Of a stretch of DNA of 64,000 bases, positions 33,544-41,995 are shown piece by piece; position 1 is the stretch's first letter, and each line of letters starts with the position of its first letter. The stretch is from UM-FILTER-40-17 sp032251335 (lineage in GTDB: Bacteria > Bacteroidota > Bacteroidia > Flavobacteriales > Flavobacteriaceae): positions 62,001-126,000 of the forward strand of contig JAVVDW010000004.1 in NCBI GenBank assembly GCA_032251335.1, read 5' to 3'. The position numbers were made by a program, and so were the translations under genes. A model generated the notes under the pieces. That model saw only the letters and a list, made by a program, of their open reading frames with translations. It was not told where the DNA came from and made no database searches.

Positions 33544-34224
33544 ATGGGAATGGGTTATATGATTCTAATTGGCTTCATTATGCTGTTGAGTTGGGGTGTG
33601 TCCGCACAACTCAAAAGCAAGTTTAAAAAATATTCAAAAGTGCATCTGCAAAACGGTCTCAGCGGTGCCGAAATTGCCGAAAAGATGTTGGCCGACCACG
33701 GTATTCGGAATGTAAAAGTTATCTCGACACCCGGTCAATTGACAGATCATTACAATCCGGTCAACAAAACCGTCAACCTCAGCGAAGCGGTGTACAATCA
33801 GCGAAACGCAGCAGCCGCTGCAGTTGCCGCACACGAATGTGGCCATGCCGTTCAGCATGCCATTGGGTACGAGTGGCTACAACTGCGTTCAAAATTGGTT
33901 CCGGTAGTGAGTGTGTCGTCCAACTTTGTACAATGGATTTTGCTGGCAGGAATTCTAATGATCAATACGTTTCCTTCTTTACTGTTAGTAGGTATTGTCA
34001 TTTTCTCTTTGACTACCCTATTCACGATAGTCACCCTACCCGTTGAGTACGATGCCAGCAATCGGGCTTTGGCTTGGTTAGAAAACAAACGCATGGTGAC
34101 ACGCGAGGAGCTTTCCGGTTCTAAAGACGCCTTAAAGTGGGCTGCCAGAACCTATGTGGTGGCTGCTATCGGATCTATTGCTACACTGCTTTACTACGTG
34201 AGCATTTATATGAATCGCCGTTAA
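33544..34224 (+). CDS. YugP-type zinc metallopeptidase, membrane-bound
   Basis: 226 residues. N-terminal membrane segment (MGMGYMILIGFIMLLSWGVS), then the zinc motif HECGH in AAHECGHAVQHAIGY at about 98, then two or three further membrane segments (about 118-155 and 200-222). The downstream element PVEYDASNRALAWLE supplies the probable third ligand. Substrate unknown. It starts 12 bases after the PepSY gene and is followed by the ferredoxin gene after 11 bases, so the three are likely cotranscribed. Confidence 0.88.
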   Translation: MGMGYMILIGFIMLLSWGVSAQLKSKFKKYSKVHLQNGLSGAEIAEKMLADHGIRNVKVISTPGQLTDHYNPVNKTVNLSEAVYNQRNAAAAAVAAHECGHAVQHAIGYEWLQLRSKLVPVVSVSSNFVQWILLAGILMINTFPSLLLVGIVIFSLTTLFTIVTLPVEYDASNRALAWLENKRMVTREELSGSKDALKWAARTYVVAAIGSIATLLYYVSIYMNRR

Positions 34225-34235
34225 TTTACGTAAAC

Positions 34236-34553
34236 ATGTCTGATATTACAGTAACGGTCAAAGACCGCGACGGAAACATCCATGAGTTGTCGGCGCCTAC
34301 AGATATGGCCATGAACTTGATGGAGCTTTGCAAAGCATACGAATTGCCCGTAGATGGCACTTGTGGTGGTATGGCAATGTGTGCATCCTGTCAAGTTTAC
34401 ATAGAAATGCAACATACGCTGCCTGAAATATCCGATGCCGAAGAAGCCATGCTTGCCGATGCATTTCACGTAAAACCCATCAGTCGATTGGGTTGTCAAA
34501 TTCCCATTTCTCCGGAAATGAACGGTATGCATTTTGAATTGGCTCCGGAATAA
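34236..34553 (+). CDS. 2Fe-2S ferredoxin, adrenodoxin type
   Basis: 105 residues from the ATG at 34236. The cluster ligands are in CGGMAMCASC (C-x5-C-x2-C) and the later RLGCQIPI, which together make the vertebrate/adrenodoxin-type spacing. A small soluble electron carrier. Partner reductase not present here. The longer frame would overlap the metallopeptidase gene and shows no family similarity, so it was rejected. Confidence 0.93.
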   Translation: MSDITVTVKDRDGNIHELSAPTDMAMNLMELCKAYELPVDGTCGGMAMCASCQVYIEMQHTLPEISDAEEAMLADAFHVKPISRLGCQIPISPEMNGMHFELAPE

Positions 34554-34609
34554 TTCTATTTGGCATTGGTTAAAATTTGGCGTAAGTTGCTTGACGTTAA
34601 TATATTTTT

Positions 34610-35254
34610 ATGCATTTTTTATCCCCTCAACTTGAAGACTACGTAGCCAAACACTCCGAAAAAGAACCTGAGTTGCTTCGCCAATTGCACAGAGAAACCT
34701 TGCTAAAGGTATTGCAACCCCGTATGATTAGCGGGCATTTTCAAGGCCGGGTTCTAAGTCTAATTTCCAAACTCATACAGCCTAAAAATATTTTGGAAAT
34801 TGGCACCTATACGGGCTATTCCGCACTTTGTCTGGCAGAGGGTATTCAGAAGGAAGGCAAACTTCACACCATTGACGTAAACCCGGAGTTGGTGACCTTG
34901 CAACAAAAATATTTCAAAGCATCGGGCTACGAACATCAGATTGTGACACATTTAGGAAATGCCTTAGATATCATCCCAAATATAGAGGCTTCATTTGATT
35001 TGGCTTTTATAGATGCCGACAAACTTAACTACGCACGCTACTTTGATGCCATAGTACCAAAAATGCAAAAAGGGGGTGTAATTCTCAGTGATAATGTGTT
35101 GTGGAGCGGAAAAGTTTTATTTACGACTGAACAGAAAATAGATAAGACCACCCAAGCCATTATAGATTATAATAAAAAATTAGCAGCTGACCCGCGTGTA
35201 GAAACTATTCTCTTACCGATTCGGGATGGATTGACGGTTTGTCGGGTACTTTAA
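34610..35254 (+). CDS. SAM-dependent O-methyltransferase
   Basis: 214 residues, family 3 (catechol/caffeoyl-CoA type). Motif I is ILEIGTYTGYSALCLAEG; the metal and catalytic region is DLAFIDADKLNYARYFDAI, followed by LSDNVLWSGKV. Substrate unknown; such enzymes methylate small catechols and, in some bacteria, tRNA (TrmR). Its last 50 bases overlap the end of the PAP2 gene on the opposite strand. Confidence 0.92.
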   Translation: MHFLSPQLEDYVAKHSEKEPELLRQLHRETLLKVLQPRMISGHFQGRVLSLISKLIQPKNILEIGTYTGYSALCLAEGIQKEGKLHTIDVNPELVTLQQKYFKASGYEHQIVTHLGNALDIIPNIEASFDLAFIDADKLNYARYFDAIVPKMQKGGVILSDNVLWSGKVLFTTEQKIDKTTQAIIDYNKKLAADPRVETILLPIRDGLTVCRVL

Positions 35255-35813
35255 ACAATCTTTTGAGGGTATTCCGCTCATAGAGTGTATAAAAAACATA
35301 AGCCATCAAAACGCCAAATAAAGACCCGATAATTAAATCTGACGGATAGTGAACGCCCACATAGATTCGGCTGTAGGTAAAAAGAAACGGCCAAACCCAA
35401 AGCCATTTTACCCACCTAAAATGACCTCTTAGCGTCAACAATAAAAAATAGGTAATCGCAAAAGACGTGGAAGCATGACCAGAAAAAAAGCTGTAATTGG
35501 ATGGTGTAGTTAAGATCCGAAGCTGGTGTATAAGTGCTCGGTTGTTGTTGGGGCGAATCCTTGAGACCGTTTCCTTGACCAACTCAGTCACTATCAAATC
35601 TACGGCGAGTAAAAGCAAGGTATAGACCAAGATTTTGAGCGCAACATCTGCATTAAATTTTCTGTAAACACCCAAAATAATCACAACAAATAGTGGAATC
35701 CAACTCACTTCGTTGGTGGTAAAAAGCCAAAAAGCATCAAAAGTAGCAGTGCCTAAGTTGTTTAGATAGGTCAGCCAACGAATATCGAATTCATGGATGC
35801 TTTCCCACATCAC
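35205..35813 (-). CDS. PAP2-family membrane phosphatase
   Basis: 202 residues with about five membrane segments. The three phosphatase motifs are complete: KETVSRIRP, YSFFSGHAST and SRIYVGVHYPSDL. Probably dephosphorylates a lipid diphosphate or phosphatidate; in Bacteroidota such enzymes also act on undecaprenyl diphosphate or lipid A. It overlaps tatA by 4 bases upstream and the O-methyltransferase gene by 50 bases tail to tail. Confidence 0.93.
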   Translation of the reverse strand: MMWESIHEFDIRWLTYLNNLGTATFDAFWLFTTNEVSWIPLFVVIILGVYRKFNADVALKILVYTLLLLAVDLIVTELVKETVSRIRPNNNRALIHQLRILTTPSNYSFFSGHASTSFAITYFLLLTLRGHFRWVKWLWVWPFLFTYSRIYVGVHYPSDLIIGSLFGVLMAYVFYTLYERNTLKRLFKVPDKPSIHPESVRE

Positions 35814-36070
35814 AAATTGCGTTTGATAGTGCCACCAATATCCTCTATTTCTTTTTTGGCTTCGCCAATTTCTTTGACGATATCCTTGGTGATTTCGTTT
35901 TTATCGGCGCTCTTTTGTATCTCGCTTTTGATATCGTTGGTGGCATTTTTAATCTGTGCCATCCCTTTTCCCAAACCTCGGGCAATTTCCGGAATTTTGT
36001 CAGCTCCGAAAACCATCAAAACCACAAAAACAATCAGCATAATTTCCGGTCCGCTTATAAACAATAGCAT
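35810..36070 (-). CDS. tatA: Twin-arginine translocase subunit TatA/TatE
   Basis: 86 residues: one N-terminal membrane helix (SGPEIMLIVFVVLMVFGADK), the FGADKIPEIARGLGKGM hinge and amphipathic helix, and a charged Lys/Glu tail. TatA multimers form the pore for folded-protein export. TatC is not in this window. It overlaps the PAP2 start by 4 bases. Confidence 0.94.
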   Translation of the reverse strand: MLLFISGPEIMLIVFVVLMVFGADKIPEIARGLGKGMAQIKNATNDIKSEIQKSADKNEITKDIVKEIGEAKKEIEDIGGTIKRNL

Positions 36071-36149
36071 GGCAAAGGGTTTGATTTACGTTTTTTTATC
36101 ACTACGAAATTATAAAAATTTTACGGTTCGCGAGGGTGTGACTACAGAA

Positions 36150-37376
36150 TTATTTTTCTTTTATAACGAAACCGAGTATTGAAAGGTCTTTCCAAAAATC
36201 GGGATAGGATTTTGAAACCACTTCGGCATCTTTTACAATGATCGGCACTTTGATGGCCAAAGGCGCAAAACTCATCGCCATGCGGTGGTCGTTATACGTA
36301 TCAATTGAAACGCCTTGTTTGATGCCTTGATGTGGCTTTAGGTGTAAACTTTTGTCGGTGACATGTATGGTCGCCCCCAACTTTGAAAGTTCGATCCTCA
36401 AAGCTTCCAAGCGGTCTGTTTCTTTGATTTTAAGCGTGTGTAAACCTGATAAATCGCAGCCCAAGCCCAAACCAAAACAGGTGACCACAATGGTTTGTGC
36501 AATATCGGGTGCGTGGACCAAATCGGCAGAAAAAATTCTTTTTTTGGTTTCTTCCTTCTTGTGAATCGTCAGCGTATTTTGCGCAAAGGTGGAATGCACT
36601 CCAAAAAAGGTGTATAAGGCTTGCAAAACACTGTCGCCTTGCAAACTATCTTTTTTATAGGCGGAAATTTGAATCTTAGAGCCTATCTCAGCCAATGCTG
36701 CAATACTGTAAAAATACGAAGCCGAACTCCAATCAGACTCTACCGTGAGGGTTTGTGGCTGCACGTTTGCTTCCGGCATCACGCGAATACTGTTTCCTTG
36801 AAAGTGTGCCTCAATGCCAAGTTGATGCAACAACTGCAACGTCATATTGATATAAGGTACAGAGGTGATTTGTCCTTCCAATTCCATCTGAATACCGTTT
36901 TCGAACTGTGGGGCGTTTAAAAGCAAGGCCGAAATGTACTGGCTGCTGACATCCGCTTGCATTTTTACATAATTTCGGTGGAGTGTCTTTCCTTTTATTT
37001 TTAGAGGCGGGAAACCTTCTGTGCCTAAATAAGAAATGTCTGCATCGAGTTGCCTGAGTGCGTCCACCAAAATCTTGATGGGTCTTTCTGTCATTCTTTT
37101 AGATCCGGTCAGGGTGATTTCTCTGCCGGGTTGTGAAGCAAAAAAAGCAGTCAGGAATCGCATGGCCGTTCCGGCGTGATGCACATCTACCAAACCCGAT
37201 TGAACCTGCAAACCTTTTTGCATAGCGATAGCATCGTCAGCGTTGGATGTGTTTTGAATACGTAAATTCGGATACAAGGCAGCTAACAACAACAAGCGGT
37301 TGGTTTCGCTTTTGGAGCCGGTGATTTGCAAGTTCGCATCAAAAACACGCGGTGCGCTCGAAAGATAAATGTCCAT
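36150..37376 (-). CDS. aroA: 3-phosphoshikimate 1-carboxyvinyltransferase (EPSP synthase)
   Basis: 408 residues; joins shikimate 3-phosphate and PEP in the chorismate pathway. Signatures are ITGSKSETNRLLLLAALY near the start, HAGTAMRFLTAFFA around 85 and KETDRLEALRIELSKLGA in the second half. Slightly shorter than the 427-residue E. coli enzyme, as is usual in Bacteroidota. Apparently a single-gene transcript. Confidence 0.96.
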   Translation of the reverse strand: MDIYLSSAPRVFDANLQITGSKSETNRLLLLAALYPNLRIQNTSNADDAIAMQKGLQVQSGLVDVHHAGTAMRFLTAFFASQPGREITLTGSKRMTERPIKILVDALRQLDADISYLGTEGFPPLKIKGKTLHRNYVKMQADVSSQYISALLLNAPQFENGIQMELEGQITSVPYINMTLQLLHQLGIEAHFQGNSIRVMPEANVQPQTLTVESDWSSASYFYSIAALAEIGSKIQISAYKKDSLQGDSVLQALYTFFGVHSTFAQNTLTIHKKEETKKRIFSADLVHAPDIAQTIVVTCFGLGLGCDLSGLHTLKIKETDRLEALRIELSKLGATIHVTDKSLHLKPHQGIKQGVSIDTYNDHRMAMSFAPLAIKVPIIVKDAEVVSKSYPDFWKDLSILGFVIKEK

Positions 37377-37459
37377 ACTTTTTCTTTGGACACAAACTTA
37401 CGAAATAGCACCCATTTCAGATTTTATTATTTCCCAAAAAACATCCCAAAAAAGAGAAA

Positions 37460-38095
37460 TTATTTTTTAGGTGCTTGTGTATATCTCAGATAAGGTTTTA
37501 CGGTTTTGAAGCCCGGGAAGCGTTTTTCGGCATCTTCATTGCTGACCGCGGGTGCAATGACCACGTCTTCGCCTTCATTCCAGTTGGCCGGAGTCGCCAA
37601 TTGTTGATAGGCGGTGAGCTGCAAACTGTCTATAACGCGTAGCAATTCGTAGAAATTGCGTCCGGTAGATGCGGGATAGGTCAGCATCAACTTGATTTTT
37701 TTGTCCGGGCCGATTATAAAAACCGATCGTACCGTCAGCTTATCAGACGCATTGGGGTGAATCATATCGTAAAGCGAAGACACCTTTTTGTCTTCATCGG
37801 CTATAATGGGAAAGTTGACCGTTGTCTGCTGGGTTTCTTCGATATCTTTTACCCATTCGTGGTGAGAATCGATAGGGTCAACACTCAAGGCGATGACTTT
37901 TACATTTCGCTTGTCGAATTCGCTTTTAAACTTGGCAACGGTTCCCAGTTCGGTAGTGCAAACCGGTGTAAAATCGGCAGGATGCGAAAACAGGACGCCC
38001 CATGAATCGCCTAACCATTGGTGAAAATGGATGCTTCCGGAGGTGGTGACAGCTGTGAAATCGGGCGCGATGTCACCTAATCTTAGTTGTGACAT
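37460..38095 (-). CDS. Peroxiredoxin, Prx6 (1-Cys) type
   Basis: 211 residues. The peroxidatic Cys46 is in HPADFTPVCTTELG; no conserved resolving Cys is seen, and the long C-terminal domain (about 150-211, with YQQLATPANWNEGEDVVI) matches the Prx6 subgroup. Reduces peroxides in the cytoplasm. It is transcribed away from the promoter side of the Rrf2 gene that lies just upstream on the same strand. Confidence 0.95.
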   Translation of the reverse strand: MSQLRLGDIAPDFTAVTTSGSIHFHQWLGDSWGVLFSHPADFTPVCTTELGTVAKFKSEFDKRNVKVIALSVDPIDSHHEWVKDIEETQQTTVNFPIIADEDKKVSSLYDMIHPNASDKLTVRSVFIIGPDKKIKLMLTYPASTGRNFYELLRVIDSLQLTAYQQLATPANWNEGEDVVIAPAVSNEDAEKRFPGFKTVKPYLRYTQAPKK

Positions 38096-38142
38096 AAGTT
38101 TTAGATTTTAAAATTAGAGTGTTTGGTAAAGATAAAAAAATC

Positions 38143-38550
38143 CTAGGAGAGAAAAGAAGCAATTGTCGTATTTGTCATCACAATTCGTGTTTGTTCACGA
38201 ATTTTAACAAACTCTCGTTTGACTTTACATGTGGCTTCATCTTCGCAATCGTCACATTTTTCATAGCGAAGCAAGGACACGCAAGGCACCAAGGCAATGT
38301 TACCGTCGAAAAGTCTGTACACGTCTGCGACGGTCACTTCTGAGGGATGTTTTTTGAGATAATAGCCGCCGCCGTAACCTTGTTTGCTGCCCAAATAGCC
38401 GGCGTGTTTTAATTCCAGTAATATTTGTTCGAGAAATTTCTTGGGGATATTTTGGGACTTACTAATGTCTGCCGTAAACATATTTCCTTGCTCATAATGC
38501 TCGCCGAGCGCTATGAGTGCCTTGATGGCATACTTGCATTTTTTAGACAT
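38143..38550 (-). CDS. Rrf2-family transcriptional regulator
   Basis: 135 residues. The N-terminal winged helix is KYAIKALIALGEHY to KFLEQILLELKHAGYLGSKQ with the GGYYLKKHPSEVTVADV wing. The C-terminal part has cysteines in VPCVSL and KCDDCEDEATCKV, a plausible Fe-S site as in IscR or NsrR. Likely targets include the peroxiredoxin gene 48 bases downstream, making a redox-sensing pair. The start is the second of two adjacent ATGs (38550); 38553 is equally possible. Confidence 0.9.
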   Translation of the reverse strand: MSKKCKYAIKALIALGEHYEQGNMFTADISKSQNIPKKFLEQILLELKHAGYLGSKQGYGGGYYLKKHPSEVTVADVYRLFDGNIALVPCVSLLRYEKCDDCEDEATCKVKREFVKIREQTRIVMTNTTIASFLS

Positions 38551-38559
38551 CATAATACA

Positions 38560-38567
38560 CAAATGTA
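38560..38567 (-). promoter_or_regulatory. -7 element of the Rrf2 gene
   Basis: TACATTTG on the minus strand, 9 bases before the ATG at 38550, so the message would be nearly leaderless. No TTG at -33; the region there is the T run of the rng terminator. Confidence 0.5.
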
Positions 38568-38582
38568 ATAAAATTATTGCAT

Positions 38583-38611
38583 AAAAAAAGCCGCCTTTTT
38601 GAGGCAGCTTT
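38583..38611 (-). terminator. Intrinsic terminator after rng
   Basis: Minus strand: AAAGCTGCC (38611-38603), loop, GGCGGCTTT (38595-38587) with one mismatch, then a T run. It begins 4 bases beyond the rng stop. Confidence 0.85.
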
Positions 38612-38614
38612 TAG

Positions 38615-40153
38615 TTACTGAATGTTGTTTCCGTCTTGATCTTGAAAACGGTATTCTAAATACGTGTAAGCATCTCTGGGTATTACTTTTATCCATTTTT
38701 TGTGTTCCAAAAACCATTTGGCTCGGGGGGATGGAAAACCCTTAGTCAGGTAGGCCACGATAAACGGATGTGCCGTTAATGTGACTTTCTTATTGGTTTT
38801 GAGTAATTTTTCGAGTTGATCGGTGATTTTGTCTATCAATACGATGGGAGGTTCGACCAATCCGTTTTGATTGGGTGTTTCTTCCAGGGTTTCGATATTC
38901 ATTTCCGGCCGTACTCTTTGTCTTGTAATTTGAATCAATCCAAACTTGCTGGGTGGCAAAATTTTGTGCTTGGCCTTGTCATCTTTCATTTCCTCTCGGA
39001 GTTGGTCAAAGAGTATTTTTCGATGCTCGGCTTTGCCCATATCGATAAAATCGATTACGATAATGCCCCCCATATCGCGCAACCTGAGTTGGCGAGCAAT
39101 CTCGGTGGCGGCTATCATGTTTACTTCTAGGGCGGTGTCTTCCTGGCTTTTAGCCTTGTTGGATCGGTTTCCGCTGTTGACGTCAATGACGTGAAGCGCT
39201 TCGGTGTGTTCGATAACCAGATAAGCACCTTTGCTCATGGAAACCGTCTTGCCAAACGAAGTTTTGATTTGTCGTTCGACACCGAAGTGTTCAAATATGG
39301 GTTGTTGATTGGACTGATACAATTTTACAATGGATTTTTTTTGCGGGGCAATTTGTCCCACATAATCTTTAATTTCATCAAACAACGCTACATCATCTAC
39401 AAAAATTCCCGAAAACGAATCGTCAAATAAATCCCTGAGGATAGATGAAGAACGGTTCACTTCGCTGAGTACTTTGGAGGGCTGCGGCGCGTTTCTGATT
39501 TTTTTACACATGGCTACCCAACGATTGAGTAACATTTTCATGTCTTGTTCGAGCTCTGATGTTTTTTTACCTTCGGCTACCGTTCGGATGATTACGCCAA
39601 ATCCCTGAGGCTTAAGCGCAGAAATCAATTTTTTTAAACGACTTTTTTCGGCTTTTTCCACAATTTTTTGGGACACCGAAATTCGGTCTGAAAAAGGCAC
39701 CAAAACAATGAATCTACCGGCCAGTGAAAGTTCGGAACTTATCCGTGGCCCTTTGGTAGAGATGGGCTCTTTGACAATCTGAACCAGCAGTGACTGATTG
39801 GGGTGCAACACGTTTGTGATGGCTCCGTTTTTGTCTATTTCCGGTTCAAACTCGAAGTTTTTAAAAGTAAAATCTCTCAGTTTTCCTGTGCTTACACGTT
39901 TTACGAACTTAATCAAAGTCAGGATTTTCGGTCCCAAATCGTGATAGTGCAAAAAAGCATCTTTCTCGTAGCCTACGTTGACGAAGGCAGCATTGAGCCC
40001 GGATACAGGTTTGCGGATTTTGGCCAACATAATGTCGCCTACCGAAAACTTGTTGTCATCCGATTCTTTGTATAACTCCGTTAGTTTTCCATCTTTTAAC
40101 AAGGCAAAATCAACTTCAGAGGAACCTGTTCGAATAATTAACTCTTTGTTCAC
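38615..40153 (-). CDS. rng: Ribonuclease E/G family endonuclease
   Basis: 512 residues. Embedded S1-like domain near 35-130 (VGDIMLAKIRKPVSGLNAAF), then the catalytic domain with the metal-binding Asp in GGIIVIDFIDM and the RNase E/G segment KFGLIQITRQRVRPEM. It lacks the long unstructured C-terminal half of RNase E, so it is RNase G-like in length. Processes rRNA and mRNA. It lies after HU and a 30-residue basic protein on the same strand, an order I associate with flavobacteria. Confidence 0.95.
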   Translation of the reverse strand: MNKELIIRTGSSEVDFALLKDGKLTELYKESDDNKFSVGDIMLAKIRKPVSGLNAAFVNVGYEKDAFLHYHDLGPKILTLIKFVKRVSTGKLRDFTFKNFEFEPEIDKNGAITNVLHPNQSLLVQIVKEPISTKGPRISSELSLAGRFIVLVPFSDRISVSQKIVEKAEKSRLKKLISALKPQGFGVIIRTVAEGKKTSELEQDMKMLLNRWVAMCKKIRNAPQPSKVLSEVNRSSSILRDLFDDSFSGIFVDDVALFDEIKDYVGQIAPQKKSIVKLYQSNQQPIFEHFGVERQIKTSFGKTVSMSKGAYLVIEHTEALHVIDVNSGNRSNKAKSQEDTALEVNMIAATEIARQLRLRDMGGIIVIDFIDMGKAEHRKILFDQLREEMKDDKAKHKILPPSKFGLIQITRQRVRPEMNIETLEETPNQNGLVEPPIVLIDKITDQLEKLLKTNKKVTLTAHPFIVAYLTKGFPSPRAKWFLEHKKWIKVIPRDAYTYLEYRFQDQDGNNIQ

Positions 40154-40291
40154 TCTAAAATAATTTTACATCTATACAATTTCTTATACAGATGGATTAA
40201 ACAAAATTTTACACAGGATTTTTACCTGTTGGGTGTGAATGTTTTGGCAATCACACTCATTTTCAAAGAACGTTTTAATGTTTTAAAAAAC

Positions 40292-40320
40292 AAGAAAAAG
40301 TAGCGGGGCTACTTTTTCTT
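40292..40320 (-). terminator. Terminator-like hairpin overlapping the end of the small basic gene
   Basis: AAGAAAAAGTAG (40320-40309 on the minus strand) pairs with CTACTTTTTCTT (40303-40292) around a five-base loop. The left arm is made of the last Lys codons and the stop codon of the basic protein, so the terminator is part of the coding sequence. Confidence 0.7.
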
Positions 40321-40401
40321 TTTGTGACGGTTAGCTCTGCTGCGCTTTTTACGCTTGTGTGTTGCTACCTTATGTCTCTTTCTTTTTTTACCACTTGGCA
40401 T
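40309..40401 (-). CDS. Very basic 30-residue protein, probably ribosome-associated
   Basis: Starts MPSGKKRKRHKVATHKRKKR and ends with NRHKKKK; 19 of its 30 residues are Lys or Arg and none are acidic. Too short for most gene finders. Such a composition fits a small ribosomal or RNA-binding protein; it is not the Thx (bTHX) sequence. It lies 36 bases after the HU gene and ahead of rng, and I recall the same small gene in this place in other flavobacteria. The hairpin overlapping its stop codon supports it as a real transcribed unit. Confidence 0.8.
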   Translation of the reverse strand: MPSGKKRKRHKVATHKRKKRSRANRHKKKK

Positions 40402-40437
40402 TGTTATGAAGTTATGAGGAGTTTATAAATCTATTAA

Positions 40438-40728
40438 TTATTTTACGGCTACATTGGCTTTTACGCCTTCAACAAAAATTTTGGCGGGCTTAAAAGACGG
40501 GATGTTGTGTGCCGGAATTTTTACAGTTGTGTTTTTAGAAATATTTCTCCCTAATTTTTCAGCTCTGGTTTTGATGATAAAACTTCCGAAACCTCTGAGG
40601 TACACATTGTTTCCTTCTTCCAAAGATACTTTAACTTCTTCCATGAAGGATTCTACTGTCGCTTGTACATCATTTTTCTCGAGGCCAAGCTTTTCGGAAA
40701 TTTTCGCAACGATATCTGCTTTTGTCAT
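40438..40728 (-). CDS. HU-family DNA-binding protein
   Basis: 96 residues. MTKADIVAKISEKLGL start and the DNA-binding arm VYLRGFGSFIIKTRAEKLGRN then IPAHNIPSFKPAKIF, the complete HU/IHF fold. A nucleoid protein acting as a dimer. First gene of the HU-basic protein-rng group and under a clear -7 element. Confidence 0.96.
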   Translation of the reverse strand: MTKADIVAKISEKLGLEKNDVQATVESFMEEVKVSLEEGNNVYLRGFGSFIIKTRAEKLGRNISKNTTVKIPAHNIPSFKPAKIFVEGVKANVAVK

Positions 40729-40770
40729 TTCTTATAAATATTTAATTGTGTTATTTAAATTTTTGGCTTG

Positions 40771-40778
40771 CAAATATA
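40771..40778 (-). promoter_or_regulatory. -7 element of the HU gene
   Basis: TATATTTG on the minus strand, 42 bases before the HU start codon; no clear -33 TTG. Confidence 0.55.
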
Positions 40779-40906
40779 TGATAATAAATAAGAAATAGAA
40801 AAATGTTAATCACTAAATTCTAATCATTTAGCTTTTAACAGAATTCTAAGCCGTCGAATACAACATATCGTAAGTGATTGTATTCCGTAGATCGTCGTAA
40901 AGTTTG

Positions 40907-40914
40907 TACTTTTG
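40907..40914 (+). promoter_or_regulatory. -7 element of mutY
   Basis: TACTTTTG, 8 bases before the mutY ATG at 40923, implying a leaderless or nearly leaderless message. It favours the 40923 start over the open frame from 40878. Confidence 0.55.
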
Positions 40915-40922
40915 CCAGCCCT

Positions 40923-41960
40923 ATGCAAAGCTTTTTTACAGATCACATTATTGAGTGGTATCAAATCTACAAGCGCCGCTTGCCTTGGCGCGACACTCAA
41001 AATCCTTATCACGTATGGCTGTCGGAAATCATACTTCAGCAAACAAGAGTGGCGCAAGGATTGCCTTACTATGAAAAATTTTGCAGACACTACCCTACGG
41101 TTTTCGATTTGGCAAACGCACCAGAACAACAAGTACTAAAAGACTGGCAAGGTTTGGGTTACTATTCAAGGGCACGAAATTTACACCAAGCTGCCGCGCA
41201 AGTCGTTTCAAATTATAATGGTGTTTTTCCTCAGACTTTTACCGATTTGAAAAAACTAAAAGGCGTGGGCGATTATACGGCTGCAGCCATTGCCTCGTTT
41301 TGTTTTGATGAGGCTGTCCCTGTGCTTGACGGCAATGTTTATAGGGTTTTGTCCAGATATTTCGGTATGCAAACTCCTATAAACAGCACTATTGCCAAAA
41401 AAGAGTTTACAAACCTGGCGCAAAAGCTTATTCCTAAAGACCAACCGGGCATTTTCAACCAGGCTATCATGGAATTTGGCGCCTTGCAATGTAAACCCCA
41501 AAATCCAAATTGCAGCGTTTGTCCGCTTGCTGTCCATTGCGCCGCTTTAAAACATGAGCAAGTGGGGCAACTCCCCATCAAACTCAAAAAGAAAAAAGAA
41601 AAACTCCGTTTTTTTAACTACCTTGTTTACATAGACCGAGACCAAAAAATAGTGATGAAGAAAAGAGATCAACAAGATATTTGGAAACACTTGTATGATT
41701 TTCCGCTCATCGAATCTGATGACATCGTTTCGCTGTCAAGCCTAGAGCAGCATCCGTCAGAACCTTTTTTTGATGCCGCAAAGGTTGAACTCTTCAACAA
41801 AGCACCAAAAATTCACAAGTTGACCCACCAGCATTTGCACATTCACTACTGGCTCATATATATGGATAAAATAGCCGAAAACGCACTATCTTTGAACCAA
41901 ATAAAAAAATTGCCCAAACCCGTTGTTGTTGAAAATTTTTTCGACACTTTCCGTTTTTAG
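40923..41960 (+). CDS. mutY: A/G-specific adenine DNA glycosylase
   Basis: 345 residues. Removes A mispaired with 8-oxoguanine. Helix-hairpin-helix LKKLKGVGDYTAAAIASF and the catalytic Asp in VPVLDGNVYRV are present. The 4Fe-4S ligands are in CKPQNPNCSVCPLAVHC (C-x6-C-x2-C-x5-C). A C-terminal NUDIX-like domain recognises oxoG. First gene of the mutY-ssb-gldE-gldD group, though ssb probably has its own -7 element (TAAATTTG at 41973-41980). Confidence 0.96.
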   Translation: MQSFFTDHIIEWYQIYKRRLPWRDTQNPYHVWLSEIILQQTRVAQGLPYYEKFCRHYPTVFDLANAPEQQVLKDWQGLGYYSRARNLHQAAAQVVSNYNGVFPQTFTDLKKLKGVGDYTAAAIASFCFDEAVPVLDGNVYRVLSRYFGMQTPINSTIAKKEFTNLAQKLIPKDQPGIFNQAIMEFGALQCKPQNPNCSVCPLAVHCAALKHEQVGQLPIKLKKKKEKLRFFNYLVYIDRDQKIVMKKRDQQDIWKHLYDFPLIESDDIVSLSSLEQHPSEPFFDAAKVELFNKAPKIHKLTHQHLHIHYWLIYMDKIAENALSLNQIKKLPKPVVVENFFDTFRF

Positions 41961-41995
41961 TAATTCTTTTTATAAATTTGAGAAAACAAACTGTT

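Noticed and set aside
41971..41995. SSB starting six codons earlier at 41978
   Set aside because: The upstream codons overlap the -7 element TAAATTTG; MSGTLNKVML at 41996 is the conserved start.
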